This document shows positions 27,226 through 36,609 of a stretch of 64,000 nucleotides of DNA, one piece after another. Position numbers and translations under genes: made by a program. Each line of letters starts with the position of its first letter. Position 1 is the first letter of the stretch. Source of the DNA: Rhodococcus jostii RHA1 (lineage in GTDB: Bacteria; Actinomycetota; Actinomycetes; Mycobacteriales; Mycobacteriaceae); assembly GCF_000014565.1 (NCBI RefSeq), contig NC_008268.1:3472001-3536000 (forward strand). Direction: 5' to 3'. The notes below the pieces were generated by a model. That model searched no databases, was not told the DNA's origin, and worked only from the letters and a program-made list of their open reading frames with translations.

Positions 27226-27558
27226 CGTTTCGTCCTTGCCTGTGAGTTCCTGGCACCGAATCCGATCCTCCTCGGCCCAGTTCGTGAGCGAGGCGTATCG
27301 GCGGTGACGGGCAGGCGGACCTGTGGGAACCGACCTCACCGCATCTTCGAGGTCTCGTGTGCAGATCTCTCACAACAGTCGACCACCGGAACGCACTTTG
27401 AGCAATACCGAGCGTCACGTTTGAGCATCCTGCGCATGTTCGGAGCAGCCACCGTGGGCGGCGGTTGGCAAAATGCCCAGCACGACCGCCGCCGCTACCC
27501 TCCGGCGCTACCCTGACCGGGAGGGCTCCGCACCGCGCACACCGACCCGGGGGGAAGC
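27226..27558. other. divergent intergenic region, no gene seen
   Basis: This 333-base stretch must contain promoters for the E1-like gene (minus) and the former M48 protease gene (plus). I see no convincing inverted repeat, RNA gene or conserved small ORF in it. Confidence 0.6.
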
Positions 27559-28459
27559 TTGACCACCACACCAGACCGCGTTCGCACGGCGTTCCCGGAG
27601 ATCAGCTCTCGTGCGTGGGAGCACCCCGCGGATCGGGCGGCGCTCGTCACCCTGCGCACCTTGAAGGGGTTCGACACGGTCTTCCGGACCATCTCGGGTC
27701 TGTTGCAGGAGCGCCAGCACCGGCTGATGTACCTCGCGACGTCCGTGCGCGTCGACGAACGGCAGTTCAGCGATCTCCACGACCTGCGCAGCGACTGCGT
27801 GCGCATTCTCGGCGCCGACGAAACACCCTCTGATGCGCTTGGCCGGGACCATCGGCTGGATCCCGATCGGCGGGTGGGCGCTGCGCGCGATCATCGCCGC
27901 GCTCATGGAATGGCAGCGTAAGTCGGAACTGTCCGGTGACCGTGCCGGATTGCTGTGCGGGCAGGACGTCCACACGGCTCTTCGCGTGCAGCTGAAGTTG
28001 GCCGGTGGTTCCCGGGTCAGCGAGATCGACACCGAGGCCTTCCTGGCGCAGGCAGCCGAGTACGACGCCAGCGGCGACCTGCGCGACGGTGTCCTCAAGC
28101 TCCTCAACATCGAACTGCTCTCCCACCCGTTCTCGGTGCTGCGCGCCGCCGAGCTGAAGAAGTGGGTGGACAGCGGCGCCTACGCGGCGATCCTCCGCGG
28201 GGAGTACCCGCGCCGCAGCGAGGACGACGACGCCAAGATCAGCGAAGAATTTCGCAAGGCCGCGAAATCGTACAAACAGAATTTCGACACCTCGAACGAC
28301 CCGCTGATCCGCATGCTCCGCGAGATCGGCAGCGGACTGGGCACCACCGTGGACGCCGTCGGCAACGGCGTCGGCGACGTCGCGGCGGACATCAAGGAGC
28401 GGTTCACGCACTGGCGCAGGAACTCCGACGGCAAGAAGGATTCCGACGGCGACAGCTGA
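27559..28459 (+). pseudogene. M48-family (HtpX-like) metalloprotease pseudogene, active-site region deleted
   Basis: From TTG 27559 the first frame gives TTTPDRVRTAFPEISSRAWE through VRVDERQFSDLHDLRSDCVR and ILGADETP, the N-terminus of actinobacterial M48 peptidases. At about 27824-27831 the coding sequence jumps frame and resumes at MRLAGTIGWIPIGGWALRAI, followed by ALMEWQRKSELSGDRAGLLC and the rest to TGA 28459. The roughly 60 residues that should join them, carrying the HExxH zinc-binding helix, are absent. The third zinc ligand region (ELSGDRAG) remains. The product cannot be an active protease. The 3' half could still be read from ATG 27833, but that would be an orphan fragment. Confidence 0.85.
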
Positions 28460-28476
28460 CCGGGAACCCATCGGAG

Positions 28477-28502
28477 GTCGGGCGCGTTTTCGCGCGCCCG
28501 AC
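28477..28502. terminator. bidirectional terminator between protease pseudogene and sulfatase
   Basis: A perfect 10-bp stem, GTCGGGCGCG (28477-28486) with CGCGCCCGAC (28493-28502), around a six-base loop. It sits in the 50-base gap between two convergent genes and can serve both. Confidence 0.8.
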
Positions 28503-28509
28503 TCTCCTG

Positions 28510-30882
28510 TCAGTCGGCCATCGCCTCGGCCAGCTCCTCGACCTCCTGGATGACCGGTTCGGGCACCCGCACGGGGCCGGGGATGTAGGTGACCGACCGC
28601 AGTCTGCCGGTGAATCGGAAGGTTCCGCGTCGTTCCCTCAGATTCCACACGACGGGTCCGCGGGCGTCGACGCCCACCGAGATCCCGGTCCACGGCGCCA
28701 TGCCGACCAGCTGGAACTGGTCGTCGAGTGTGGCCACGTCGGTGGTGACCCCGGCCGAGTCGGTGAGGGTGACGGTGAAGTTCCACCGAACGGATTCGGT
28801 GGCCTCCGCCCGCACCTGCACACCCACCACATCCGCACCGAGGGGCGCGGAGGTGTGCGCGACGCGGCCGTAGCTGTTGACCGCGAACACGATTCGGCCG
28901 CCCTCGACGTAGAGCACGTATCCGCCGTGCGGGTCACCGTGCGCGACGAGCACACCTTCGTCGCCCGCGGCGATCGCATGGGTGGCGACGTCGATGGTGA
29001 AGTCGCGGTACTGGATCAGCACACTGGACCGATAGCGTTCCAGCGTCGGCGTGCCCGCGAGGATCTTCACCGGCTCCGCGAGGCGACGCTCGTCGGGTCG
29101 CCGCTGCACGGCCTTGCGGTCGTTGAGGATCGGGAACACGGTGTTGTGCCACGCCGCTCGATCCCACGCCTCGGCGAGTTCCCGCACCTTCTCAGGGAAG
29201 AGATGCGCGACGTCCGTGGTTTCGGCGGGGTCGGATTCGACGTCGAACAGCTGCCACTGCGGATCGTCGACCCGGGTCGGATCCGTGTGCAGCGACAGCA
29301 GTTTCCAGCCGTCCCGGTAGAACCCGCGGTGACCACCGAACTCGGCGTACTGCTCGGTGTGCGGGGTGGGCTGCGCGGCGTCCCGCAGAACTTCGGCGAT
29401 GCTGACACCGTCGCGCTCCTGGGCGGGAAGCCCGTTCCGGTGGCTCGGAGTTTCGAGTCCGGCGAGATCCAGGAGCGTCGGGGTGATGTCGGTGACGTAC
29501 GAGTACTGCTTGCGCAGTCCGGTGTCACCGTCGGCGCGCCCGAGACCCGCCGGCCAGGACAGCAGGAACGGCACCCGGACTCCACCGGCGAACGTCTGCC
29601 CCTTGTAGAACCGGAACGGGGTATTCGACGCCTGTCCCCAGCCGCGCGGGTAGTGGACGCCGATCTTCTCCGAGCCGATCAGTTCCTCGTCGTGCGGAAC
29701 GTCGCGCACCCAGTCCGACGGGACCGGTCCGTGCACGAATTGACTGAAATACGAACGCGTTCCCGCCGCGCCGCCCTCGGCGGTGCCGCCGTTGTCGGAC
29801 GTGAACACGATGATGGTGTTGTCGGTCTCGCCGAGTTCGTCGAGGGTGTCGAGCACCCGCCCCACGCTCTGGTCGATGCTGTCGACCATCGCGGCGTAGA
29901 CCTCCTGGTACCGGGCGAACCGCAGCTGCTCCTCTTCGGTGAGCTCGTCCCACGGCGGCGCGTCGTAACCGGGTTCGGTGTTGCGCTCGGCCATCTGGGT
30001 GCCGGGCGGGAAGAAGCCTGCCTCGAGCTGTGCGTCGAAGCGGCTGCGTCGCACTGCGTCCCAGCCCTCGGTGTAGCGGCCGCGGTACTTGGCCAGGTCT
30101 TCGGGCTTGGCCTGGTGCGGTCCGTGCATCGCGATGTGCGAGAAGTACAGGAAGAACGGCTTGTCGGCGTCGTGTGCGCGCAGGCTCTTGATCCGCGAGA
30201 CGGCCTTGTCCGTGATGTCGTCGGTGACGTAGTAGTCCGACGGATACTCCTCGACGTCGACCACGGAGTTGTCGGAGATCAACTCGTTCGGGTAGTAGAA
30301 CGAATTCAACCCTTCGAGCGAGCCGTAGTAGCTGTCGAATCCACGCTGCAGGGGCCAGGAGTCGCGGGTGCGACCCGGCGCGAGGTTGGTGTCGCGCGCG
30401 AGATGCCACTTGCCGACCGCGTGCGTGGCATACCCGTTCGCACGCAGAATCTCCGCGAGGCTGAGCGCGTCGTCGGCGAGTTCCATCCGCAGGCCGGGGA
30501 AGCCGGGATCGAAGTTGGCGACGCTGCCGTAGCCGGCGCGGTGCGGGTTCAGGCCGGTGAGCAGCGCCGCGCGAGCCGGTGAGCAGACCGAGGTGGTGTG
30601 ATAGTTCGACAGCCGGTAACCGCTGTCGGCGAGCCGGTTCAGGTTGGGCGTGTCGATCTCGGAGCCGAACGGTCCGATGTCCGAGTAGCCCATGTCGTCG
30701 ATGAGGATGACCACGATGTTCGGCGCACCGGCGGGGGCTTTCGTCTCCGGCGCCCACCACGGCGTCGACTCCGCACTCGTCCGCCCGATATGTCCGCCGA
30801 ATCCGTCGTACCCTCGCGCGCCCGAAGGGATCTGCTGCCCCCCGGAACCCTGCCCGTCTCCGCTGGTTGCCGAATCCGTCAC
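28510..30882 (-). CDS. arylsulfatase, type I (formylglycine-dependent)
   Basis: 790 residues, the size of the large arylsulfatase A-like enzymes of mycobacteria (AtsA type). Metal-binding DD is in VVILIDDMGYSDIG. The formylglycine site is C100 in SVCSPARAALLTG (C-x-P-x-R) and further catalytic residues are in THAVGKWHL and FTSDNGGTAEGG. A C-terminal beta domain extends from about 560. It releases sulfate from aryl sulfate esters. No signal peptide is evident. I choose GTG 30882, eight bases after AGGGA, over upstream starts without homology. It is divergent from an ABC importer preceded by a cysteine-containing leader, which suggests sulfur scavenging. The maturation enzyme (FGE) is not in the window. 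Confidence 0.92.
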   Translation of the reverse strand: MTDSATSGDGQGSGGQQIPSGARGYDGFGGHIGRTSAESTPWWAPETKAPAGAPNIVVILIDDMGYSDIGPFGSEIDTPNLNRLADSGYRLSNYHTTSVCSPARAALLTGLNPHRAGYGSVANFDPGFPGLRMELADDALSLAEILRANGYATHAVGKWHLARDTNLAPGRTRDSWPLQRGFDSYYGSLEGLNSFYYPNELISDNSVVDVEEYPSDYYVTDDITDKAVSRIKSLRAHDADKPFFLYFSHIAMHGPHQAKPEDLAKYRGRYTEGWDAVRRSRFDAQLEAGFFPPGTQMAERNTEPGYDAPPWDELTEEEQLRFARYQEVYAAMVDSIDQSVGRVLDTLDELGETDNTIIVFTSDNGGTAEGGAAGTRSYFSQFVHGPVPSDWVRDVPHDEELIGSEKIGVHYPRGWGQASNTPFRFYKGQTFAGGVRVPFLLSWPAGLGRADGDTGLRKQYSYVTDITPTLLDLAGLETPSHRNGLPAQERDGVSIAEVLRDAAQPTPHTEQYAEFGGHRGFYRDGWKLLSLHTDPTRVDDPQWQLFDVESDPAETTDVAHLFPEKVRELAEAWDRAAWHNTVFPILNDRKAVQRRPDERRLAEPVKILAGTPTLERYRSSVLIQYRDFTIDVATHAIAAGDEGVLVAHGDPHGGYVLYVEGGRIVFAVNSYGRVAHTSAPLGADVVGVQVRAEATESVRWNFTVTLTDSAGVTTDVATLDDQFQLVGMAPWTGISVGVDARGPVVWNLRERRGTFRFTGRLRSVTYIPGPVRVPEPVIQEVEELAEAMAD

Positions 30883-31024
30883 AATCACAATCCCTTTCAC
30901 GATCCGAGGCGTCTTTCCCCACAGAATCGGAGAAATATTTCCCCGTGCAATCCGGGAAATACTACGGTCGCCCAAGGGCCCGTCGAGTGGTTAGAATCAT
31001 GCAGATTTCAACCACTGATCGAAC
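30883..31024. other. upstream part of the sulfatase/importer divergent region, no gene
   Basis: First part of a 346-base gap. It should hold the minus-strand sulfatase promoter. I see no protein gene; the remainder of the gap holds a promoter and a leader ORF described separately. Confidence 0.6.
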
Positions 31025-31054
31025 TTGGTCGGGCCTCCGAGCCGGTGCTAGCTT
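31025..31054 (+). promoter_or_regulatory. predicted promoter for the leader peptide and ABC importer
   Basis: TTGGTC (31025-31030), an 18-base spacer and TAGCTT (31049-31054) fit a sigma-A-type promoter (-10 as TAnnnT). Only seven bases separate the -10 box from the leader ATG, placing the transcription start at or next to the ATG, so the transcript would be leaderless. Confidence 0.5.
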
Positions 31055-31061
31055 CGATCCC

Positions 31062-31118
31062 ATGGGTACCCCGACCAGCTGCGATCGCGCCTCCATGCGG
31101 TGTCGCTGCCGTAGCTGA
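31062..31118 (+). CDS. candidate cysteine-containing leader peptide (attenuator ORF)
   Basis: An 18-residue ORF, MGTPTSCDRASMRCRCRS, ending at TGA 31116-31118, with three cysteines, two in the C-R-C cluster just before the stop. It begins seven bases after a plausible -10 box and 110 bases before the gene for a sulfur-linked ABC importer. Leaderless polycysteine ORFs that act as cysteine-responsive attenuators are known in mycobacteria; this has the same position and composition. A shorter version could start at 31095. A small CCGGA/TCCGG hairpin lies shortly downstream. The role is inferred from pattern and context. Confidence 0.5.
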   Translation: MGTPTSCDRASMRCRCRS

Positions 31119-31228
31119 ACGTCCCCTCACGCCTCTCGTCGTCCGGACAACGCGATCCGGGTTGTTCACGGGTTCCGCGTATCTCCTGCCCTTCCCACTT
31201 CCCTTCGGGTGACCCTTAGGACACAGCC

Positions 31229-32833
31229 ATGTCTTCTCGTTTCCGCACGTCGACCACGCACCGGCGACAGGGCCTTGTCGTGTCGGCGGTTGTCGCTGCC
31301 CTCGTGGTGCTGGTCAGCGGGTGCACCTCGGCGGTCGGCCTGCAGCGGTCGGGTACGGAATCGGTGCTCCAGCCGGGAGAGGACGTGCCGACGGGCGGGA
31401 CGGCGCGGATCGGTGTCGGTGCCGACCTGATCCCGGCGACGTTCCTGTCGCTGGGCAACAACCCCACCAACGGCGGGGTCTCGGCCAACGTCTTCGACAC
31501 CCTGGTCCAATACCCGCACGGCAGTCTCGAGCCCGAGCCCCGGCTGGCCACGGCGTGGCAGCTGTCGGACGACGGACGTCGACTGGAGTTGGCGCTGCGT
31601 GACGATGTCCGCTTCCACAACGGCAAGGAATTCACGTCGAGAGACGTCGAATTCACGTTGCGGACCTACACCGATCCCAGTTGGAACGCGCAGTTCCGGC
31701 GCACCGCGGCAGCGATCACCGCATTCGACACCAGCGACCCTCACCGCATCGTGCTCACCCTGTCGCAGCCGACCGGGAACATCTTCGACCTCCTGGCGGT
31801 CGCGCCCATCCTCGACGGCGACACCGTCGACGGGCTGAAGGAGGGGCGGGTGTTCAACGGCACCGGACCGTTCACGTTCGTCTCCTGGCAGCCGAAGGTC
31901 GCGCTGTCGCTGGCCCGCAACGCCGACTACTGGGGTGATCCGCCCCACCTGGACGGCGTGACGTTCGCCGTCGTCTCCGACGATCAGGCGCTCGTGACCA
32001 AATTGCGGACCGGCCAGATCGACGCCGCCTACGATCTGCCCTCGCTCGACGCCGAACTCGCCGTCTCCCGGGGCGGGTTCCGCTCCCACGTGCTGGAAGG
32101 CGCCGCGTCCGATCAGTACATCGGGATCAACGTCTCCGCACCGCCGCTGAACGACGTACGGGTCCGGCAGGCGATCGCGTACGCGATCGACCGGGACCGC
32201 ATCCTCACCGACGTCTACCGTGGCAAGGGTTACGCCTCGAGCCTGCCGTGGCCGCGGACCTCGCCGGCCTACGACGAACAGACCGCGAACACCTACGGCC
32301 GGGACGAGGAACGGGCGCGCGCACTCGTCGCCGAGGTCGGTGACGTCCCGACCATTCCGCTGAACTACCCCGCCGACCGCACCTCGCGGATCATCGCCGA
32401 GATCATCCAGGCGAACCTTCGCGACGTGGGCATCGACGTCGACCTGATCCCCACCGACGCAGCCCAGATGACCAGTCTGCTGGTGGCCGGCCAGTTCCCG
32501 GGGCTGTGGGTCACCCAGCACGGGTTCGCGCAGATGACTCCGTCCACCCTGGCCGTGGCCGCCTTCCCGTTCAACGCGGTGAAGAACGCCTCCAACTTCC
32601 TCGACCCGGAGTATCAGGCGCACGCGGTGGCGGCCTGGCAACAGCAGGACCCCACGTCACCCGCGGCGATCGACGCCTACCGTGCGCTGAACGCGGACTT
32701 ACTGGAGTCGCTGTTCCTGGTGGAGATCGGGGTGGTGCAGACCGAGGTCGTGGTGTCCACCAACCTCGGCGGATTCGACTGGTCCCGCACCAACGACCCG
32801 CGCTTCGACTCCACGTACCTGCTCCGCACTTGA
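31229..32833 (+). CDS. ABC transporter substrate-binding lipoprotein, SBP family 5
   Basis: 534 residues. Signal peptide with lipobox VLVSGC at about residues 27-32, so the mature protein is anchored to the membrane through Cys32. SBP_bac_5 features follow: LATAWQLSDDGRRLELALRDDVRFHNGKEF-type block, then GTGPFTFVSW and VRQAIAYAIDRDRI. It captures a peptide-like or other organic solute for the permeases encoded next. The neighbouring arylsulfatase and the cysteine leader suggest a sulfur-containing solute (inference). ATG 31229. Confidence 0.9.
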   Translation: MSSRFRTSTTHRRQGLVVSAVVAALVVLVSGCTSAVGLQRSGTESVLQPGEDVPTGGTARIGVGADLIPATFLSLGNNPTNGGVSANVFDTLVQYPHGSLEPEPRLATAWQLSDDGRRLELALRDDVRFHNGKEFTSRDVEFTLRTYTDPSWNAQFRRTAAAITAFDTSDPHRIVLTLSQPTGNIFDLLAVAPILDGDTVDGLKEGRVFNGTGPFTFVSWQPKVALSLARNADYWGDPPHLDGVTFAVVSDDQALVTKLRTGQIDAAYDLPSLDAELAVSRGGFRSHVLEGAASDQYIGINVSAPPLNDVRVRQAIAYAIDRDRILTDVYRGKGYASSLPWPRTSPAYDEQTANTYGRDEERARALVAEVGDVPTIPLNYPADRTSRIIAEIIQANLRDVGIDVDLIPTDAAQMTSLLVAGQFPGLWVTQHGFAQMTPSTLAVAAFPFNAVKNASNFLDPEYQAHAVAAWQQQDPTSPAAIDAYRALNADLLESLFLVEIGVVQTEVVVSTNLGGFDWSRTNDPRFDSTYLLRT

Positions 32834-32876
32834 TCCGGCGACCGCCCGCTCACCCACCGACACAGGACTCGACATC

Positions 32877-33836
32877 ATGGTGACCTATCTGGCCAGGCGG
32901 CTCCCGTCGGCCGTCCTCGTACTGTTCCTCGCCTCACTCCTCATCTTCGCGATCCTCCGCCTGGTTCCCGGCAGCCCGGAGGAGACACTCGCCGGGGCGG
33001 ACGCCTCACCGGAACAGTTGGCGGCCGTGCGCGCCGATCTCGGTCTGGACCGGCCGCTGGTGGCGCAGTACCTGTCCTGGCTCGGCTCCCTGTTCCGCTT
33101 CGACCTCGGCAAGTCCTACATCGTCGGCGGGTCGATCGGTGACCTGATCGCCTACGGTGCCCAGAACACGGTGGTGCTGGCGGCGTCCGCGCTGCTGATC
33201 GCGGTCGTGTACGCGCTCGTCGTCAGCACCGCTTCGGTGATCTTCCGCAATCGAGTGCTCGACGCCGTGGTGACGGTGAACAACTCGATCGCGGCGGCGC
33301 TGCCCATCTTCATCACCGGGACGCTGCTGGTGCTCGTGTTCGGGATCCTCTGGCCGATCCTGCCGTCGGGTGGGACCCCACCCGACGGGTTCCTGACCCG
33401 GCCCGACATCGCCGCGCAGTATCTGGTTCTTCCGGCGATCACCCTGGCGATACCGGCGGGGGCCGCCCTGACCCGATTCCTGGTGGAGGCGTTGCACACC
33501 GAGCTGCGGCAACCGTACGTGGTGACGGCCCAGTCGATCGGTGTCAGTCGTCGCCGCATCGTCCTGGCACACGCGCTGCCGAATGCGCTGCCGTCGGTGT
33601 TGACCGTTCTCGGACTGACCGTGGGCGGGTTGCTCGGCGGGGCCGTCCTCGTGGAATCGATCTTCGTCTGGCCCGGCCTGGGGCTTCTCACCGAGGAGGC
33701 GATCAACAGCCGTGACTATCCGCTCGTGCAGGTGCTGCTGGTCCTCTCCGTCGCGGTGTTCGTGGTGCTGCAGCTGCTCACCGACGTCGCCCACGCCTGG
33801 CTGGATCCCCGTATCCGATTGGGAGGACAGGCATGA
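32877..33836 (+). CDS. ABC transporter permease (DppB type)
   Basis: 319 residues with about six membrane helices. The N-terminus YLARRLPSAVLVLFLASLLIF and the EAL-less motif region near SIGVSRRRIVLAHALPNALP are typical of peptide/nickel-class permeases. ATG 32877 opens 44 bases after the binding-protein gene. Its stop overlaps the next permease start as ATGA. Confidence 0.9.
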   Translation: MVTYLARRLPSAVLVLFLASLLIFAILRLVPGSPEETLAGADASPEQLAAVRADLGLDRPLVAQYLSWLGSLFRFDLGKSYIVGGSIGDLIAYGAQNTVVLAASALLIAVVYALVVSTASVIFRNRVLDAVVTVNNSIAAALPIFITGTLLVLVFGILWPILPSGGTPPDGFLTRPDIAAQYLVLPAITLAIPAGAALTRFLVEALHTELRQPYVVTAQSIGVSRRRIVLAHALPNALPSVLTVLGLTVGGLLGGAVLVESIFVWPGLGLLTEEAINSRDYPLVQVLLVLSVAVFVVLQLLTDVAHAWLDPRIRLGGQA

Positions 33837-34765
33837 GTGAGCTGGTCGATCGTGATCTGACGACATCGGAAGCGTCGCCCCCCGGTGGCCTCGCGGACCT
33901 GCGGCCCGGCCTGGTCCCGGAAACCCCGGCGGATCGGGATCCACGCCGCAGCACGGAACCGCTGTGGCGCAGCCTGACCCATGGCCGAGGTCTGGCCGGC
34001 GCGATACTCGTCGGAATCGTGGTACTCCTCGGGGCGCTGGCCCCGGTACTGGCTCGGTTCGCGCCGGACGAGCAGTTGGACGCGTCGTTCCTCCTCGGCC
34101 CCAGTTCCACACACTGGCTGGGCACCGACGACGTGAACCGTGACGTGTTGTCCCGGGTGCTGTTCGGTATCCGGGCCGACCTGGGGATCGTGTTCCTCGC
34201 GGTGCCCGCCGGCGCGTTACTCGGATCACTGATCGGCCTGGTGGCCGGCATCCGGGGGTACACCGACGTCGTCGCGCAGCGCGTATTCGACGTGATCCTC
34301 GCGTTCCCGGCGCTCGTCCTGGCGATCGCCCTGACCGCCGTGCTCGGGCCCGGGGTCCGCGCGATCGTGCTGGTGATCGTCCTCGCCGAGATACCCGTGT
34401 TCGGCCGGCTCATACGAACGTCTGTATTGAAGGTGCGCGAGCTTCCCTACGTCGAGGCCGCCGTGGTCTCCGGCGCGAGCACCGGCTGGGTTCTCCGCAA
34501 GCACGTACTGCCGAACTCGATCGAACCGCTCGGAGTGCAACTGGCACTGTCTATGTCGGTCGCCGTGTTCATCGAGGGCGCGATGAGCTTCCTCGGCATC
34601 GGTGTGGTGCCACCGACTCCGTCGCTCGGCTCCATCCTCAGCGACGGCAACCGCTATCTCGAAACCAACCCGCTGTTCGCGGTCGGCCCCCTGGTGGTCG
34701 TCTCCCTGCTGACACTCGGCTTTCTGCTGATCTCCCAGGCATTCGCGCACGCGCGGCGCCTGTAG
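33833..34765 (+). CDS. ABC transporter permease (DppC type)
   Basis: 310 residues. Short cytoplasmic N-terminus, then about six helices; the permease coupling region is VVSGASTGWVLRKHVLPNSI, and SFLGIGVVPPTPSLGSILSDG near the end is typical of DppC/OppC. It overlaps the first permease by four bases and precedes the ATPase by 12, so all four genes form one operon. Confidence 0.9.
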   Translation: MSELVDRDLTTSEASPPGGLADLRPGLVPETPADRDPRRSTEPLWRSLTHGRGLAGAILVGIVVLLGALAPVLARFAPDEQLDASFLLGPSSTHWLGTDDVNRDVLSRVLFGIRADLGIVFLAVPAGALLGSLIGLVAGIRGYTDVVAQRVFDVILAFPALVLAIALTAVLGPGVRAIVLVIVLAEIPVFGRLIRTSVLKVRELPYVEAAVVSGASTGWVLRKHVLPNSIEPLGVQLALSMSVAVFIEGAMSFLGIGVVPPTPSLGSILSDGNRYLETNPLFAVGPLVVVSLLTLGFLLISQAFAHARRL

Positions 34766-34777
34766 AAAGGACACCTC

Positions 34778-36427
34778 GTGACCGCAGCATCCACTACTCC
34801 CGCCCTCGACGTGACGGACTTGCAGGTGGCGTTCAGCCACCCGCGCCCCGCCGTCCGGAGCATCGGCCTCCGGGTGAATCGGGGCGAGATCGTCGCGCTC
34901 GTCGGCGAATCCGGATCCGGCAAGTCGATCACTGCCCGCGCCGCGATGGGACTACTCCCGCCCACCGCAATCGCGACCGGCTCCGTGAAGGTCGACGGCG
35001 TCGAGGTGCTCGGCGCATCCGCACGCGAACTCGAGGCCGTCCGCGGCGGACGGGTCGCGATGGTCTTCCAGGAGCCGCAGACGGCGCTCAATCCTGTGCG
35101 CACGGTCGGCTGGCTGATCGGTGAGGCCCTGCGTGCCCACGGCCACTCGGGCCGAAAGCAGTTGCGCGAACGCGCCATCGAACTGCTGACCCTGGTGGAG
35201 ATCCCGGAGCCGGACAAACGCATCGACTACTACCCGCACCAACTTTCCGGCGGCCAGAAGCAGCGTGTGGTCATCGCCCTGGCCCTGGCCAACGACCCCG
35301 TCCTGCTCCTGGCCGACGAACCCACCACCGCGCTCGACGTCACGGTGCAGGCCGACATCCTCTCCCTGCTCCGTCGGCTGCGGGACCGCACGAACGCCGG
35401 CATCCTGCTGATCACCCACAACCTGGGTGTCGTCGCCGATATCGCCGACAGCGTGGTGGTACTCCAGCTCGGCGAGGTCGTCGAACGCGGCGAGGTCACC
35501 GAGATCTTCGCTCGAGCCGAGCACGAGTACACCCGGCACCTGCTGGACTCGGTCCTCCGACTTCCGCAGCCGAGCGACGTTGCAGAACCGGACGCCGAGG
35601 TCGAAGAAGCAGGCACACCGGTCCTGGACGTCGACACCGTGTCGGTCGTCTACCCGGGTCGGCGCGGTCAGGCGGCGTTCCGCGCGCTCGATAACGTGTC
35701 ATTGAAGCTGGCCGCGGGTGAGGTGCTCGGTGTGGTCGGCGAATCCGGTTCGGGAAAGACCACTTTGGGTCGCACGATCGCCGGATTGATTGCTCCGGCG
35801 ACCGGGGCGATCCGCGTCGACGGCCGAGATGTCGCCGCCACCCGCGGATCCGCGCTGCGGGAACTGCGTCGTCGGCTGGCGTTCGTGCCGCAGGATCCCG
35901 CCGCCTCGCTCGATCCCCGCTTCACGCTCGAGGAGAGCATCGCCGAGCCCCTCGACATCCACCGGGTCGGCACCCGCGCCGAGCGACGCAAGAAGGTTGT
36001 CGACCTGCTGGACGCGGTAAGGCTGCCGACGTCGTTCGCCACACGGCTGCCGTCCGAGTTGTCGGGCGGGCAGCGTCAACGGGTCGCTTTGGCCCGGGCC
36101 CTCGTGCTGGAACCCACCCTGCTGATCGCCGACGAACCGACCAGCGCCCTGGACGTCTCCGTGCAGGCCGACGTGCTCGAACTGTTCGCCACCCTCCAGC
36201 GTGAGCTCGGCTTCGCGGCCGTATTCATCAGCCACGACCTCGCCGTGGTCGAGCGGGTGTCCACCACGGTCGCCGTGCTCCGGGCCGGACAGCTGGTCGA
36301 GACCGGCCCCGCCACGACCGTGCTGACCCACCCTCAGCACGATTACACCCGGCGACTCGTGGCCGCTCTCCCGATCCCGGACCCCGTGGCACAGCGTGCC
36401 CGGCGACAAGCGCCGGCAGCGCTGTGA
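34778..36427 (+). CDS. ABC transporter ATP-binding protein with two nucleotide-binding domains
   Basis: 549 residues from GTG 34778. Domain 1: Walker A GESGSGKS at about 45, signature LSGGQKQRV, Walker [13 protein letters not shown]. Domain 2: Walker [14 protein letters not shown] at about 320, signature [15 protein letters not shown], Walker [13 protein letters not shown]. This fused DppDF arrangement powers both permeases. Last gene of the importer operon. Confidence 0.93.
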   Translation: MTAASTTPALDVTDLQVAFSHPRPAVRSIGLRVNRGEIVALVGESGSGKSITARAAMGLLPPTAIATGSVKVDGVEVLGASARELEAVRGGRVAMVFQEPQTALNPVRTVGWLIGEALRAHGHSGRKQLRERAIELLTLVEIPEPDKRIDYYPHQLSGGQKQRVVIALALANDPVLLLADEPTTALDVTVQADILSLLRRLRDRTNAGILLITHNLGVVADIADSVVVLQLGEVVERGEVTEIFARAEHEYTRHLLDSVLRLPQPSDVAEPDAEVEEAGTPVLDVDTVSVVYPGRRGQAAFRALDNVSLKLAAGEVLGVVGESGSGKTTLGRTIAGLIAPATGAIRVDGRDVAATRGSALRELRRRLAFVPQDPAASLDPRFTLEESIAEPLDIHRVGTRAERRKKVVDLLDAVRLPTSFATRLPSELSGGQRQRVALARALVLEPTLLIADEPTSALDVSVQADVLELFATLQRELGFAAVFISHDLAVVERVSTTVAVLRAGQLVETGPATTVLTHPQHDYTRRLVAALPIPDPVAQRARRQAPAAL

Positions 36428-36609
36428 CCTGCATCGCCCGAAACCAGGTGGATAACGTGATCTGCGCGATGAAAGCGGCGACTTTTACACGGGCGTAAGA
36501 AATCCAGGACAAGCTTTGCGAAGGCTTGTCCACCGGCGATCGTCGGCCGCGGCGGGCTCTACAGAATGTGCTCCTGCCCACGTGTGACCGTCCAGAAAGC
36601 TGTACCGCT

